A stretch of 64,000 nucleotides of DNA from Acestrorhynchus altus (GCA_034509495.1 CM067519.1:26618335-26682334); one strand, 5' to 3'; shown: positions 33,470 through 45,004, counted from the first letter of the stretch. Notes: generated from the letters alone by a model not told the origin. Made by a program: numbers and translations.

Positions 33470-35110
33470 AACACTTTCCCATCCAGCTTTGCACCAGCCA
33501 TCTTGCCGTACGCCCACGCGTTAATTAAATATGAATTTGAATCAACAAACACATTTTTTTTTAACCAAATATGGAGCCAACGGCAGATTCCTGATACGCA
33601 AACTTCTGCTGCGCTTCAAAAGAAAAGGAGAAACATTAGAAGTATCATGAAGTACCGACACCACAATGAAAGAAGCCAGATATCTCAAGACCCATTGAGA
33701 TTTATAGAAATAACAGTGTCCACTTTTCCAAAGCCAAGAATGATTTTATGCAGATATTGCTCTTTGGGAAAAAATTGCATGAGTCGGCAGTCGAAAACAA
33801 AAACACAGCTGTTAGGCTCCACCCCTTTCGATTGCCCCCTTGTTATTTCAATTCTAAAATGTTTGGTTTGTAGCTCCACCTTTTCAGAATTGTCTGTACC
33901 TGTGTTGCTCAATCCTAACACAACGTGAAGAACCAATTTGGGCTCCTGGAAACAACATTCTCAACAAGTTACTTTGCAAGAATGAACCCGGATGAGGATG
34001 AGATGCATTATATACCACCAGGGATGTCACCTGGCCTGGGCTTCTGAGACTATCGCCCCAAAAATCTTTCAGAGAGACCCAAACATCATAACCCCCCAAC
34101 GAATTTCTCTGTGTCCTTGCCGTCAAATCACCCAATGATGCGTCCTCGTTTTTCGGGGCAGAACAAGAACACACCCGAGAACTCTAACCATTCTTGGTAA
34201 CTGCATTCTTGAGTACTGCAATGCAACTTGAGTAGTTGAAGATGACGTCAGGCAAGAACATGAGGACAGAAGAACATGTACTGAGAAACAGCCCAGGTCC
34301 TTATAAGCACTCAAGACATTTTCTGAATGTGTACCATTCTTTGGAATGAGCTGGAACTGGGAGGTGGAGTCAGAAGATTTGGACTGGAGTTTGGTGTAAC
34401 TTCGGAGATGTGCTGGAAGACCCCCCCCCTTCCCTGGTCCTCAAAATTGGAGCAGAAGTAAAAAGGAGAGCGGAGGATTTATAGGGCCTTTATAAAAGAG
34501 TAGGTGGAGAACCTGAGACCTACATTATGATGATCTAGGCTTCACAACTAACAAACAAACATGATACACATAACAAACACCTTGACGTGTATCAGTGCAG
34601 TGTCAGTGAAATGTCCACTCGTTTAACTAATTAAATCCCAGTTTAAATGCCACAGCAGCCATCCAGTGCATGTTTACTGCTTTGTCCTCTTGTATTTGTT
34701 TGACCTGCATGCAGACACTGACTGAGGGGGCGGAGCTAATGACTTAGATTTAGGGAAACATAGGTGATTGAGAAGGGAGGGGCTGTTTGCACTCTTTGTT
34801 TGCTCACACAGTGTTCAAATTTCAGAATAAAAGTCCTGATAAAAGGATAAATGCTGCTGTCATATATTATAAAGAATAATAGAGCATCTTTGTCATCATA
34901 ATTATAAATAGCTCATCAATCGTTGTGTTTTCAGCTCCAAAACACTCTGGATGAGCAATGACAACATCAACAGCGAAGACTGTCAAGACAACGGAAAACC
35001 AGCCGCCTCTCAGATTATCAACCACGATATCGCCATCAGACGACAGTGTCCCATTCTGCTGTTGCTGTAATTCTTCGTGATGTTTAACTCCACTGACAGA
35101 GCTCCCTCCC
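33470..35110. other. Non-coding stretch, nothing firm
   Basis: 33480-33560 is unique-looking (CACGCGTTAATTAAATATG). The rest has only unremarkable frames; no repeat family recognised. Confidence 0.4.
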
Positions 35111-35144
35111 TGCTCTTTCATTTCGCCTCTTGAACACAAGTATA

Positions 35145-35565
35145 CATTTATGCACTTCCATTCAGGAAAGCCTTCTGGCCTCTGCCAACACTGTCACTGA
35201 GGGAGGTTCCCGGGCCTGGAGTGATGAGCTTTGGCAGCCGAGTGTGTCTCGAGGAGGTACATCTGCACTCCCCCTCTTGGCACGCGCTCCCTACAGTATC
35301 CTGTTGAAGGATAATGAACCTATTAATCAATTTGACAGGCGTGCCTTCGATCGGGATGCTTCCACTCCACTCGTTTTTTTCCTGATCAATAGCTGGAATG
35401 GGACCAGTGACCGTGAATGCAAATTTGAGGACTTGCGTGATACAAACGCCCATACGTCCCCTGTTTATGGGTGGGCAGGCTGTATCAGGGTGCATTGCAC
35501 TTACAGAAGACCACCCCTGCAACGGGTTTTTCCCCCAAGAACTCAACCAGATGTGTAATGAGCTT
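35145..35565. promoter_or_regulatory. Candidate conserved non-coding element
   Basis: Overlapping open frames on both strands (142 and 132 codons) with no domain: sequence with few stops but no codon signal. Contains GGATAATGAACCTATTAATC, AATTTGACAGG and GTGAATGCAAATTTGAGG (a POU-octamer-like ATGCAAAT). No flanking splice sites fit an exon. Confidence 0.4.
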
Positions 35566-35877
35566 GTCCGTGCCGGTAGTAGTAATTATTTTCACCTGTT
35601 CCGTGGAAGTCTCCCGTGTAGATGCTAATGCCTGCCACCTCCGCTGTTCTGCAGAGACCTTGTCATTCAGGTAGAGTCATCTAGAGCCAAACTCCAGTTC
35701 AAACTTTTTTATTTGGTTTATTTTTATTAGGAGTATGAGGTGTGAGCAGCTGAACTAAGCTGAATTAATAAAATTAAATAAAAAAAAAAAAGCAAATTAG
35801 GAGACAAATGTGAAAGACCCCAAAGGGTGAGGGGGGTCGAAATCTTTCTCCTAATTAAGTTTGAGTTGCACGTGTCG

Positions 35878-36045
35878 TTTAAACACTCTGATCCACTCGT
35901 ACCAGCACAACACACACTAGCACACCACCACCACGTCAGTGTGACTGCACTGCTGAGAACGACCCACCACCCACATCATACCTGCTCTGTGGTGGTCCTT
36001 TGGGTAGATGCATGGTCGTAATGTTGTGGCCGATGGTTGTAAGTG
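35878..36045 (+). mobile_element. Family C element, 3' part
   Basis: CACACACTAGCACACCACCA, GTCAGTGTGACTGCACTGCT, CTGCTCTGTGGTGGTCC, and the end CATGGTCGTAATGTTGTGGC, close to the family end. Confidence 0.7.
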
Positions 36046-36189
36046 AACCAAAGGTCAGCCGTGTTCTGTTTTTAGTTTGTACATTTTCTTTTTTGCTTGT
36101 TTGTTGAAATATGTCTTAGTTTCCACTTCTATTGGACAACATACGGATTTAATTTCACTCTGCAAGCCCTCCCACCAACCCCCCAACCC

Positions 36190-36240
<51 letters not shown>
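36190..36240. repeat. (AC)n microsatellite
   Basis: Uninterrupted AC tract of about 51 bp. Confidence 0.95.
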
Positions 36241-36242
<2 letters not shown>

Positions 36243-36899
36243 CTACCTTTCAGCTGTTGTTTTGGATTATTGAAACAACTGCTGTCAAATGAAATGAGCC
36301 TTCTTACTCGCCACCCACCAAGTGCCTGGAAAAGACAAGAGTGTGTCAGGATGATGCGTTAGTGGGTGGGATATCAGGGGGGCTTGGCTGCAGTGGACAG
36401 TCATGCGCTCCTGCTCACTGCCAGCCAGCGAGTCGAGGCCTGCGTGAGCGCTTACACCTTCCTGCCATTTTTTTAGCTGTTATTTTACACGCAGAGGAAT
36501 GTCAGAAGTTCCCACTTCTTCCATGTCCATAAATTCTCATGTCTTCTCACACACTTTGCCTTCTTTGGAGTGAGAAAGTGGAACATGAGACAATAGAGGT
36601 TTCGACAGCTCCTGCTAAGTACTGCCAACATAAAGTCACGCTGTTAACGTGTTATGAAATCCGCGTCTCGGTGTAAAGCGTTAAAAAGCGGTTAGAGGTG
36701 AAAATGTGACGAGGCTCTGGGGAAGGGAAGGGTCCACTGAGCTGAAGCAGTGCAGTAATATCAGAGGAACGGGGCGTTATTCAGCATTTCTGTGTTTTTA
36801 GAAGTTTACGACATTTAAACCGAACGGTTTTGAACGGCAGCTGCGCAGCAAATTGCCTGTTTTTACTGGACAGACCATTTCACACATGCATACACTCCA

Positions 36900-37265
36900 A
36901 ACGTCACGCGCATTAGACTCGCTCCGATCATAAAATAAACACCAGGCTAAAAAGAACGCCAAAGCCCTTTAATCCCGGTGCTTTAATCAACCACACCCAT
37001 GATGAGCTCTTACTTTTACTCCTGACGCTCATCCATCCCCCATTCTAATCTCTTACAGACCGTAAACACCTCAGCACGGTGAACCCGCAGCCTCCTGCCC
37101 AGCCAGGCGAAGGTTTTCCGATACCTCTCCCGCCCTTTGGGTTAATCGTTTTCCATGTTGCTACCGTAGACGACCTGCGGTTGATGTCCAGCATGTTTGT
37201 TTTTGGTTCTCGGTGGCCCCAGCACAACAAAGTGACATGGAAGTATATTGAAAGCAGGAGATGAT
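36900..37265. promoter_or_regulatory. Candidate conserved non-coding element
   Basis: Unique-looking, with CAAAGCCCTTTAATCCCGG, GCTTTAATCAACCACACCC (homeodomain plus RUNX-like core) and TTTGGGTTAATCGTTTTCC. No coding character. Confidence 0.35.
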
Positions 37266-37799
37266 TGGAAGGCCCCACAGCTGATGGCTTCCAGAGGAGG
37301 GTTGAGATTGGATCTGGAGAGAAGAGAGGGATTGTTACGGTAGACCACCGAAGGCTTTTAGAGAGGGAGGAGGGAGGCAGGGTTATGGAACACAGCCAGC
37401 TCAGAAAAAGCTCTGATTTGTGATTATTTATTTATATTTTTTCCCCCATTATACAAACAACTTGTATTCCAACCCCGTCCCACAACACATGGAATTTACT
37501 ACAAACGTCAGCCTGGTCTCAAGAGAAATTCCTAAATATGTGACTGAAACAGCATGTTAGAAATCGTACAGTGTGTACTAAATATAGGTCGAGTCTGTAT
37601 GCACAACTTCCTAACGCAACACAGACACACACAAATCAAATGATGTGAACAGAGAAGGTTACAAAGCTACCAGTGGAACTTCATGTCCTGAACCTCCACC
37701 TCCACTTAAACCTAACCCTTACCATAACCATGATCTAAACTACACCTATACTGAACCCAACCCCTCACTAAACCCTGAACTGAGCCTAAACGCAACTCA

Positions 37800-38015
37800 A
37801 ACTGACGGGTTTAAACACTCCAGCAGCACTGCTGTGTCTGATCCACTCACACCAGCGCAACACACACTAACACACCACCACCACGTCAGTGTGACTGCAG
37901 TGCTGAGAGTGAAACATCCCAGAGCTGAAAAAATTCCGCATGGAGGAGTGGGAACATCTTTATTCCAGTCAATGTCAGAGATGGTCGACGGTTCTGACAT
38001 TATTTCATAGGTCAG
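37800..38015 (+). mobile_element. Family C fragment joined to a family F fragment
   Basis: 37800-37905 is family C (CTCCAGCAGCACTGCTGTGT ... GTGACTGCAGTGCTGAGAGT). 37915-38015 is the family F 3' part (GGAGTGGGAACATCTTTATT). Confidence 0.65.
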
Positions 38016-38587
38016 ATGACTGTATATTATAACATTTGGAGGCCCTGAATTCAAACATATCTAAAGGTTCCTCAGAACCATGTAAATGCAGTGTTCACAG
38101 CAACGTATCATAAATCTGACAGTAATGAGAAATCCCCCTTCGCCGATAATCGGGCATTAAAGCTATAACTCACTGGGCTGTTTAAGAGCCGAACACTCAT
38201 ATCCTCACAGTACTTGAACTTGAGGAAGCGCGCTTGTTGTTTATCTGGCCAGCTCCTGCCGTCCACTCCACTCTCTCCTGCTGCCCTCCTGCCCTCTCCG
38301 CGGTCAGAAGACACATCCAGGCCTCCTGCCTGCCGAGGTTTCCTCCGAGAGACAATGGCGGGGCAGCGTTGGGATGCTCCTGCACCCATGGGGCAGATTT
38401 ATTGCTGAGGAAACTACGGCCCGTGTCAATGCGAACAATAGAGGATTCACAGAGTGGTGGTGTCCCCAGGACACACACACTACACACACTCTCCCCCAAA
38501 TCCCCCATTTTCCTCCCGCCGGGAACTCCCTTCCTGAGGAGCGAGCACTGAGGCCCAGCAGCCTCTCTGGAGTGAGTGAGTAAGTGT

Positions 38588-38588
<1 letters not shown>

Positions 38589-38655
<67 letters not shown>

Positions 38656-38659
38656 GAGC
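38589..38659. repeat. (TG)n followed by (AG)n microsatellite
   Basis: TG tract switching to an AG tract with one AT interruption. Confidence 0.95.
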
Positions 38660-38812
38660 ATTCGGATGTATTGATACTGAACCCAATGTTCCTGGGCCAG
38701 AACAACTGCAACAGCACCCCTACAGTCAGAGAGAATAAACACAGGCCAACTGTGAACACAGTACACTGAGAATCAGCACCAGTTTCTGATACACCTGTAC
38801 CAGTACCATATC

Positions 38813-38813
38813 A

Positions 38814-38872
<59 letters not shown>

Positions 38873-38904
38873 ACTTTCTTCTGGGGGACACTGTTTTGTG
38901 TGTT

Positions 38905-38953
<49 letters not shown>
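38813..38953. repeat. (AC)n and (TG)n arrays in inverted order
   Basis: AC tract 38813-38871, a 35-bp spacer, then TG tract 38907-38953. The two are complementary over about 46 bp, so single-stranded DNA or RNA could fold into one long hairpin. Confidence 0.95.
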
Positions 38954-38955
<2 letters not shown>

Positions 38956-39032
38956 ATATATTAAAAATAGTTTATTTTTTTCGACTCCAAAACTTTGCAG
39001 CTCATTGCAATCACATTAAAATATAAAGTGCT

Positions 39033-39037
<5 letters not shown>

Positions 39038-39087
<50 letters not shown>
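39038..39087. repeat. (AC)n microsatellite
   Basis: About 25 AC units. Confidence 0.95.
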
Positions 39088-39092
<5 letters not shown>

Positions 39093-39114
39093 TCACACAC
39101 ACACATAGCTCTCA

Positions 39115-39560
39115 AGTGGAACGCAATGACATGAGCCAGACAAAAAAGGCCCCTCGTGCCCCCCTAGGGGTAGGTTTAGGGGGGTAATTGTTGCTCTGCT
39201 GATCTGAAAGCATGAGCCGATGTTGTTTCATTAAGTTTTGCCTCCCTGTTCGCGTCCATTCAGAGCGCGGCGCCAGGACGCGCTGCTTCTGCCCCCTAAT
39301 TGAAACTTTTCTTGTGAGGCCTTTTCTCTTTTTTCTGCCTCTCTCCTCTCTTTTCTCCAGGCCTGCTCGCGGGGCCTGATTGGCAGGCCTCGAGTGGCCG
39401 CGGATGCACGCGGCTGTGGTGTTAATGAATAGCGCGCTGATTGCAGGATCCACGAGCTGCCAATTTACGATGCTGCGCAATTACCGGCGCCCCGTCATGC
39501 ATATTCATCACACTCATTTGCATATTGATCGCAGCGACTCTACTGCCGAAGAGCGAGAGA
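39115..39560. promoter_or_regulatory. Strong candidate conserved non-coding element
   Basis: About 450 bp of unique-looking sequence with unusually dense regulatory-type words: GGTGTTAATGAATAGCGCG, CTGCGCAATTACCGGC, GTCATGCATATTCATC, CTCATTTGCATATTGATCGC (POU octamer plus ATTGAT) and CCCCCTAATTGAAAC. Open frames on both strands lack any domain. A second block at 39765-39870 (CGCCATTTGCATCACAATAA) continues the pattern. Confidence 0.5.
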
Positions 39561-39889
39561 CTTTCCTGAAGTCCGGAGGCTCGTGCGGGGCAGGAGTAGG
39601 TGTTTCACCCCCGGGGGGTGGGGGAGTGGATGCAGGGTTGGAGACCTCACCTCTATAAACCTCTCTGAAGGCCGGGGGGCTGCTGGAGTCTTGGTAACGT
39701 GGCCGTCGCTATTGTGGATCGGTGTGATTACCTTCATACACACTGCAATTTATTTAAAGATGTGAGCCCTCCACAAGCAGGCCACCATTCAGCTCGCCAT
39801 TTGCATCACAATAACATCTAAATAGCATTTTCCTGCAGTTTAGCGTGTTTATGGGGTCATTTGAAGTCACAATTTAAAAAGTTATTTTA

Positions 39890-39893
<4 letters not shown>

Positions 39894-39952
<59 letters not shown>
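39894..39952. repeat. (TG)n microsatellite
   Basis: About 29 TG units. Confidence 0.95.
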
Positions 39953-40029
39953 TGTGGATAGATATAGATAGATGTTCAGCATTGTACAGAACACTATATG
40001 GAATATCATGGAAGTGTTTCAAACCATAT

Positions 40030-40282
40030 CTCAGCAGAGAAAGAGTCTACCTGTAATTAACTCTATATAACATTAGAATAAACCCAAATAAACATAAAGT
40101 CAGTGTCAGTGAGAGCGTCTACCTGTAATTAACTCTATATAACATTAGAATAAACCCAAATAAACATAAAGTCAGTGGTCAGTGAGAGCGTCTACCTGTA
40201 ATTAACTCTATATAACATTAGAATAAACCCAAATAAACATAAAGTTAGCAGTCAGTGAGAGCGTCTACCTGTAATTATAGAA
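40030..40282. repeat. 72/73-bp tandem repeat, about 3.4 copies
   Basis: GTCTACCTGTAATTAACTCT recurs at 40045, 40117 and 40190; the fourth unit (40263) diverges after GTCTACCTGTAATTA. Units are nearly identical, so expansion is recent. Confidence 0.95.
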
Positions 40283-40441
40283 TATTCGATTAAGCCCTGT
40301 TTTAATTTCTGAGGTGAGGTATGTGAGGTCTGACTGCATGTGGACCTTCACACTTTGCTTCCATAGGAATTTATAATCTGTAGGAAAAGCAAAGAAGTTA
40401 CTTTTAAGGTTGGAATTACAGCAGTTTATCAGTTATAATAT

Positions 40442-40445
<4 letters not shown>

Positions 40446-40494
<49 letters not shown>
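40446..40494. repeat. (CA)n microsatellite
   Basis: About 24 CA units. Confidence 0.95.
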
Positions 40495-40497
<3 letters not shown>

Positions 40498-40554
40498 CCT
40501 TATCCCTCTCCTCCCCGATACACTCATGCTGTCGTCTCTGTAAAGAGCTCAGTA

Positions 40555-40790
40555 GAGATGCATCAAATCAAGCAATTACACAAAGCCATTCATGCCATGA
40601 TTGCATTATTCTACTTCCTTCAGCAAGCCGAGCTGTATGGCTCACACACTCCTGAAGGAGGCCACAGGCTGCGTTTACTCGAGCGCAGGGACATGTGCAG
40701 GAATATCACTAACAATGGAAACTCAGCCACAAAGGACAGAAATAACACCGCAGCCAATAGCTGATGTTTGTGCAATCAACGCAAGCTGTG
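40555..40790. promoter_or_regulatory. Candidate conserved non-coding element
   Basis: Unique-looking, non-repetitive, with CATGCCATGATTGCATTAT, ATCACTAACAATGGAAAC (SOX-like ACAATGG) and GCAGCCAATAGCTGATG. No coding character. Confidence 0.3.
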
Positions 40791-41209
40791 GTAAGTGGAG
40801 TCGTAACAGTGGGCTCAGAATTGGCTTTAAAAGAGTGTGATTATAATTACTGTTATATCCTTCACTCATGATTAGATTATTTTCTTCAGTTTCTTTTGTC
40901 ACTCAGTCACTATCTCACTCCTTTACACAAAGAGTGCTTTTCACAGAATCCATATCAGAGTGAAAACAGCTTCCACCGAACCTGCAGACCCAAAGCATTT
41001 CTGTTCCATCAGTCATTTGAGAAAGTAAACCAGTGGAAACTATTTCAGCTCTAAATACTGTTTTTTTTGGCTGTTTGTTCCTGAAAAACAATTACAAGCA
41101 ATAAATGATTCATTTCAAAGGAACCAGGTTTAGAAAAGCAGATCAGCTGAGTCACCGTCATATAATACACTAATACATGTTTTGAAATGCATATTCATAC
41201 TCGTGTTAT

Positions 41210-41234
41210 AGAACAATAATTCTATACTCATGTA

Positions 41235-41327
<93 letters not shown>

Positions 41328-41506
41328 ATAAAGTTGATATATACTCACATATAAATATATACATATAGCACAAATACATTATAACACAATTTATATACAC
41401 ACACATTACAATACACACATATATACACACACGCATTATTATAGCATTCCGTTTATATGTACTCAAACATTGTAACACTCATTTTATATATACACATATA
41501 TTTTAT

Positions 41507-41558
<52 letters not shown>

Positions 41559-41629
41559 TATAAATTATTATAACATTCAGTTTATATGTACTCAAACATT
41601 GTAACACTCATTTTATATATACACATGTT

Positions 41630-41695
<66 letters not shown>

Positions 41696-41760
41696 AATTA
41701 TTATAACATTCAGTTTATATATAGTCACATATTATAACAGTTTACACATATATTCACAAT
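41210..41760. repeat. Nested repeat: about 132-bp units that carry CA/TA microsatellites
   Basis: ATTATTATAACATTCAGTTT-type starts lie at about 41433, 41565 and 41698. Each unit is followed by the same TTTATATRTACTCAAACAT text and its own CA tract (41509-41553, 41634-41685). The preceding CA/TA tract (41237-41325) heads the array. Confidence 0.85.
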
Positions 41761-42519
41761 ATATCTGTGTATGATTATACACCGTATACTATGTACTACC
41801 CACATACATACTTACACACATACTATAATAACCTTCAGTTATGTATCCTATGTATCCTGCTGCACACCCCACAGGTATTTATAGCCTGATCAACCTTGTG
41901 CTGCACCATCTACTTCGGGGTGGGGTGGGGGGTGGGGTTGCTGCCCCGAAGAACTTTAACAGTTTAGGTTTTTTGGCTCCTGGCTCCAGAACCTTCTGAG
42001 TGTTTTCACAAATGCTTGAAACAAAGCTGGGTGTGTATGTTAGTCTGAGCGTTTGTGGTGTATATGTGTGTAGAACCCAGATTGGTTAAGAGTCTGTGCT
42101 GATGTCGGGTCGTTTGCAAACGAACCACTGTTTGACATCATGGTCCTGCTGGTCCTTCAGAGCTGCCCACTGGATGGTGGAGGAGGGATTAGGTTCATTA
42201 TGGAGTACTCCTCCAGTCCAGTGAGCAGCAAAGGCCTTGTTTGGGTGTCATTTTCTGCTGCTTCCACAATGGCCTTGGTGGCTTTCAATGCTTTTCATGT
42301 TTTCCTTCATGGACTGGGAGCAGAAGCGAAGCGGCTTCGGTTTCTTTCTGAACCCCTTCCATTATTTACCCACGACTTGTTTCTCTTCGCAGCAGTGTTT
42401 TATTGATGTATATATAATGCGCACGTTGACGTTGGCCAGTTTATACACAGCTTAGCTTTAAACAACATCCTGATTGGAGCTTTAAGCCCATTGTGATCTT
42501 TACATGTCCGTCTCCTGAG

Positions 42520-42770
42520 CTCTTCCTGCCACAGCGTTATCCTGGAGGTCTTCTGGAAGATTCCCGCTCGCCTCTCTTCAGTTTCGGAGGCTCAGCGCAG
42601 TAAAGAAGGCCTATGGAAATGAGAAAATCTGTTCCCGTCTCGGCCGAATCATCCCAGCTGAACATGTCAGGGTTAATTATCTTGTTGTGTCGTTATCAAT
42701 GCAGGCGATTAACTGGGCTCATTTACAATCACCATTATTAAGGGGTTCATATACTTATCCAATCCAAAGC
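42520..42770. promoter_or_regulatory. Candidate conserved non-coding element
   Basis: Unique-looking, rich in AT cores: GGCCTATGGAAATGAGAAAA, CAGGGTTAATTATCTTG, TCGTTATCAATGCAGGCG, GATTAACTGGGCTC and CACCATTATTAAGGGG. It directly precedes a long GT tract. Confidence 0.45.
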
Positions 42771-42784
42771 TTGCTTTCCTTTAA

Positions 42785-42785
<1 letters not shown>

Positions 42786-42851
<66 letters not shown>

Positions 42852-42868
42852 TGTGTGTGTGTGTGTGT
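42786..42868. repeat. (GT)n microsatellite
   Basis: About 40 GT units with one GGG interruption; one of the longest in the window. Confidence 0.95.
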
Positions 42869-43117
42869 ATCCATGTGTTTCTTGATCTGTGTGCTTCTAT
42901 TTGCAGAAATCTGGCATCAAAATAGAGAACCAGAAAGCAAAATCCATAACCGAGAAATTACGTTCTATAAGCGAGACTGTTATTAATGTCAAGAGTTTAA
43001 AACCAGGAAATAGAATATTTCCATATTTAACCTTTAGAATTCCAGGCCAATTTGGTGGGATGTTTTCATAATTTGACATCATTTATTCACCAAAAAATTC
43101 AAAAAGTATTTATTGGA

Positions 43118-43118
43118 G

Positions 43119-43163
<45 letters not shown>

Positions 43164-43182
43164 GTTGTTGTTGTTGTTGTTG
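43118..43182. repeat. (TTA)n then (GTT)n triplet repeats
   Basis: About 15 ATT units passing into about 7 GTT units. Confidence 0.95.
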
Positions 43183-43264
43183 AGTCAAGACAATATAATT
43201 GTCTGAGTCAAGAAACAGAGCAAACAGACCCTCCCTTCTCATTTTCCTCTATAACCCAATATCT

Positions 43265-43818
43265 GGTTGATCTTCAGCCCCGCCCCCTCTCTCTGATCAG
43301 TCAGAGTCTGTATGCAGGTTGATCATCAGCCCCGCCCCCTCTCTCTGATCAGTCACAGTCTGTATGCAGGTTGAACATCAGCCCCGCCCCCTCTCTCTGA
43401 TCAGTCAGAGTCTGTATGCAGGTTGAACATCAGCCCCGCCCCCTCTCTCTGATCAGTCATAGTCTGTATGCAGATTGATCATCAGCCCCGCCCCCTCTCT
43501 CTGATCAGTCAGAGTCTGTATGCAGGTTGAACATCAGCCCCGCCCCCTCTATCTGATCAGTCAGAGTCTGTATGCAGGTTGATCATCAGCCCCGCCCCCT
43601 CTCTCTGATCAGTCACAGTCTGTATGCAGGTTGAAAATCAGCCCCGCCCCCTCTCTCTGATCAGTCGGAGTCTGTATGCAGGTTGAACATCAGCCCCGCC
43701 CCCTCTCTGATCAGTCGGAGTCTGTATGCAGGTTGAACATCAGCCCCGCCCCCTCTCTCTGATCAGTCAGAGTCTGTATGCAGGTTGATCATCAGCCCCG
43801 CCCCCTCTCTCTGATCAT
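43265..43818. repeat. 52-bp minisatellite, about 10.7 copies
   Basis: Units begin GGTTGATCATCAGCCCCGCC at 43265, 43317, 43369, 43421, 43473, 43525, 43577, 43629, 43681, 43731 and 43783 (one unit is 50 bp). Each holds a GC box (CCCCGCCCC) and the self-complementary CTCTGATCAGTCAGAG. Confidence 0.97.
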
Positions 43819-43834
43819 CATTTGATTGCATCCC

Positions 43835-44060
43835 CAACTCCACAACTCATTCCAAAAGTACTGGATGGAGCTCCATCATTCCAGAGAACCACAGCTCAAT
43901 GCTGGGGTGCTTTAAACCCGTCTAGTCCACGCCTGCCAGTAGGTTCGTGTTTGTTCATCTAGAGTGTCCTATTCTATTGGCAGTATTTCTCTACAGGTAC
44001 GAGAAAGTTGTGTGTGCATTTGCACATTTATACTATGCTAGTTTATTCCAAATCCGAATC
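43835..44060 (-). mobile_element. Family B MITE, partial
   Basis: Reverse complement of family B: CATTCCAAAAGTACTGGATG, GAGCTCCATCATTCCAGAGA, CTATTCTATTGGCAGTATTT and GTGCATTTGCACATTTATAC. It abuts the end of the minisatellite. Confidence 0.75.
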
Positions 44061-44639
44061 ATCTTCGTATTTCCTGTTCTAATGTTACTTGGTCGATATT
44101 GAATCGCTGGATCGTTCTCCGTTTCTTCCCAGCTTGGCTCTGTGTGTCTTTTTTTTTTCATTCATTCTTTCTTTTTTTTTTTTTTGATCAAAGCCAGTGA
44201 TTTCTGCTCATGTCACTTATTCCAAAGATGGAAACTCATGCTGGGCGAGAGAAAAGCTGAATGGCAGCTGCAAGATTTAGAACAAGTTGGAGTGTTCGCG
44301 CACACACACAAAGGGCCCTCCATACGTGGTACCAGAACCAGCCGATATAGATCTATTACTCACCGCTCAAACATACCCATTCAGCCTTAAGTGGCCCTGT
44401 TGGGCTTTTCTGAGACACAAAGGCAACCTGTGCTCGGGGGGGAAAGGAAACACGAACCTCATTTATGAGAAAAGGGGGGAGGGGGAGGGCGTGTAGTAGG
44501 GAAAGAAAGGACGAAACGCAAATGCAGGTGCTGACCTCCAGCGTCATACACACATCTGTCCATATCTGCTTGCAGTATCAGCACTAGTGATCCTTATCAC
44601 TGATCCAATCACAATCGCCGGGTTCGGAGTGACTAAATC

Positions 44640-44890
44640 TGGCGGCCATTCAAAGCCCAGTCTAGTGCACTCCGCTCGGGCCCTAGCCAGCCGCCACTTA
44701 CTCTCAGACAGGGCCTGGCTATCGCTGGCCTAATCCCGCTAAAGTGGTAACATGGTGCGTTTTTGAAACGCAAACAGTAAACACCCTGGCAGCATCTGCA
44801 TGAGTGGGCACGAAGCCCACCACAGCTGCTCAAACAGGAAAGAATGACTTTAGATAAAGGAGACGAGAGATAAGGCTTTAAACGCATGTA
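44640..44890. promoter_or_regulatory. Candidate conserved non-coding element
   Basis: Unique-looking, with CTATCGCTGGCCTAATCCCG (bicoid-type TAATCC core), CGCTAAAGTGGTAACATGG and ACAGCTGCTCAAACAGG. The minus-strand open frame over it has no domain. Confidence 0.4.
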
Positions 44891-45004
44891 AACTACTAAA
44901 GATTGGCTAGACGGCCCGGCGAGGCAGAGATACGGGCAGCAGGAGAGGGAGCGAGACTGACCCTGTGATTCACATTTTGAAATACACACTGTTCATGTGC
45001 CGGT

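Noticed and set aside
38197..38766. 189-codon minus-strand frame
   Set aside because: It runs through the TG/AG repeats (His/Thr and Ser/Leu runs) and has no domain or splice support.
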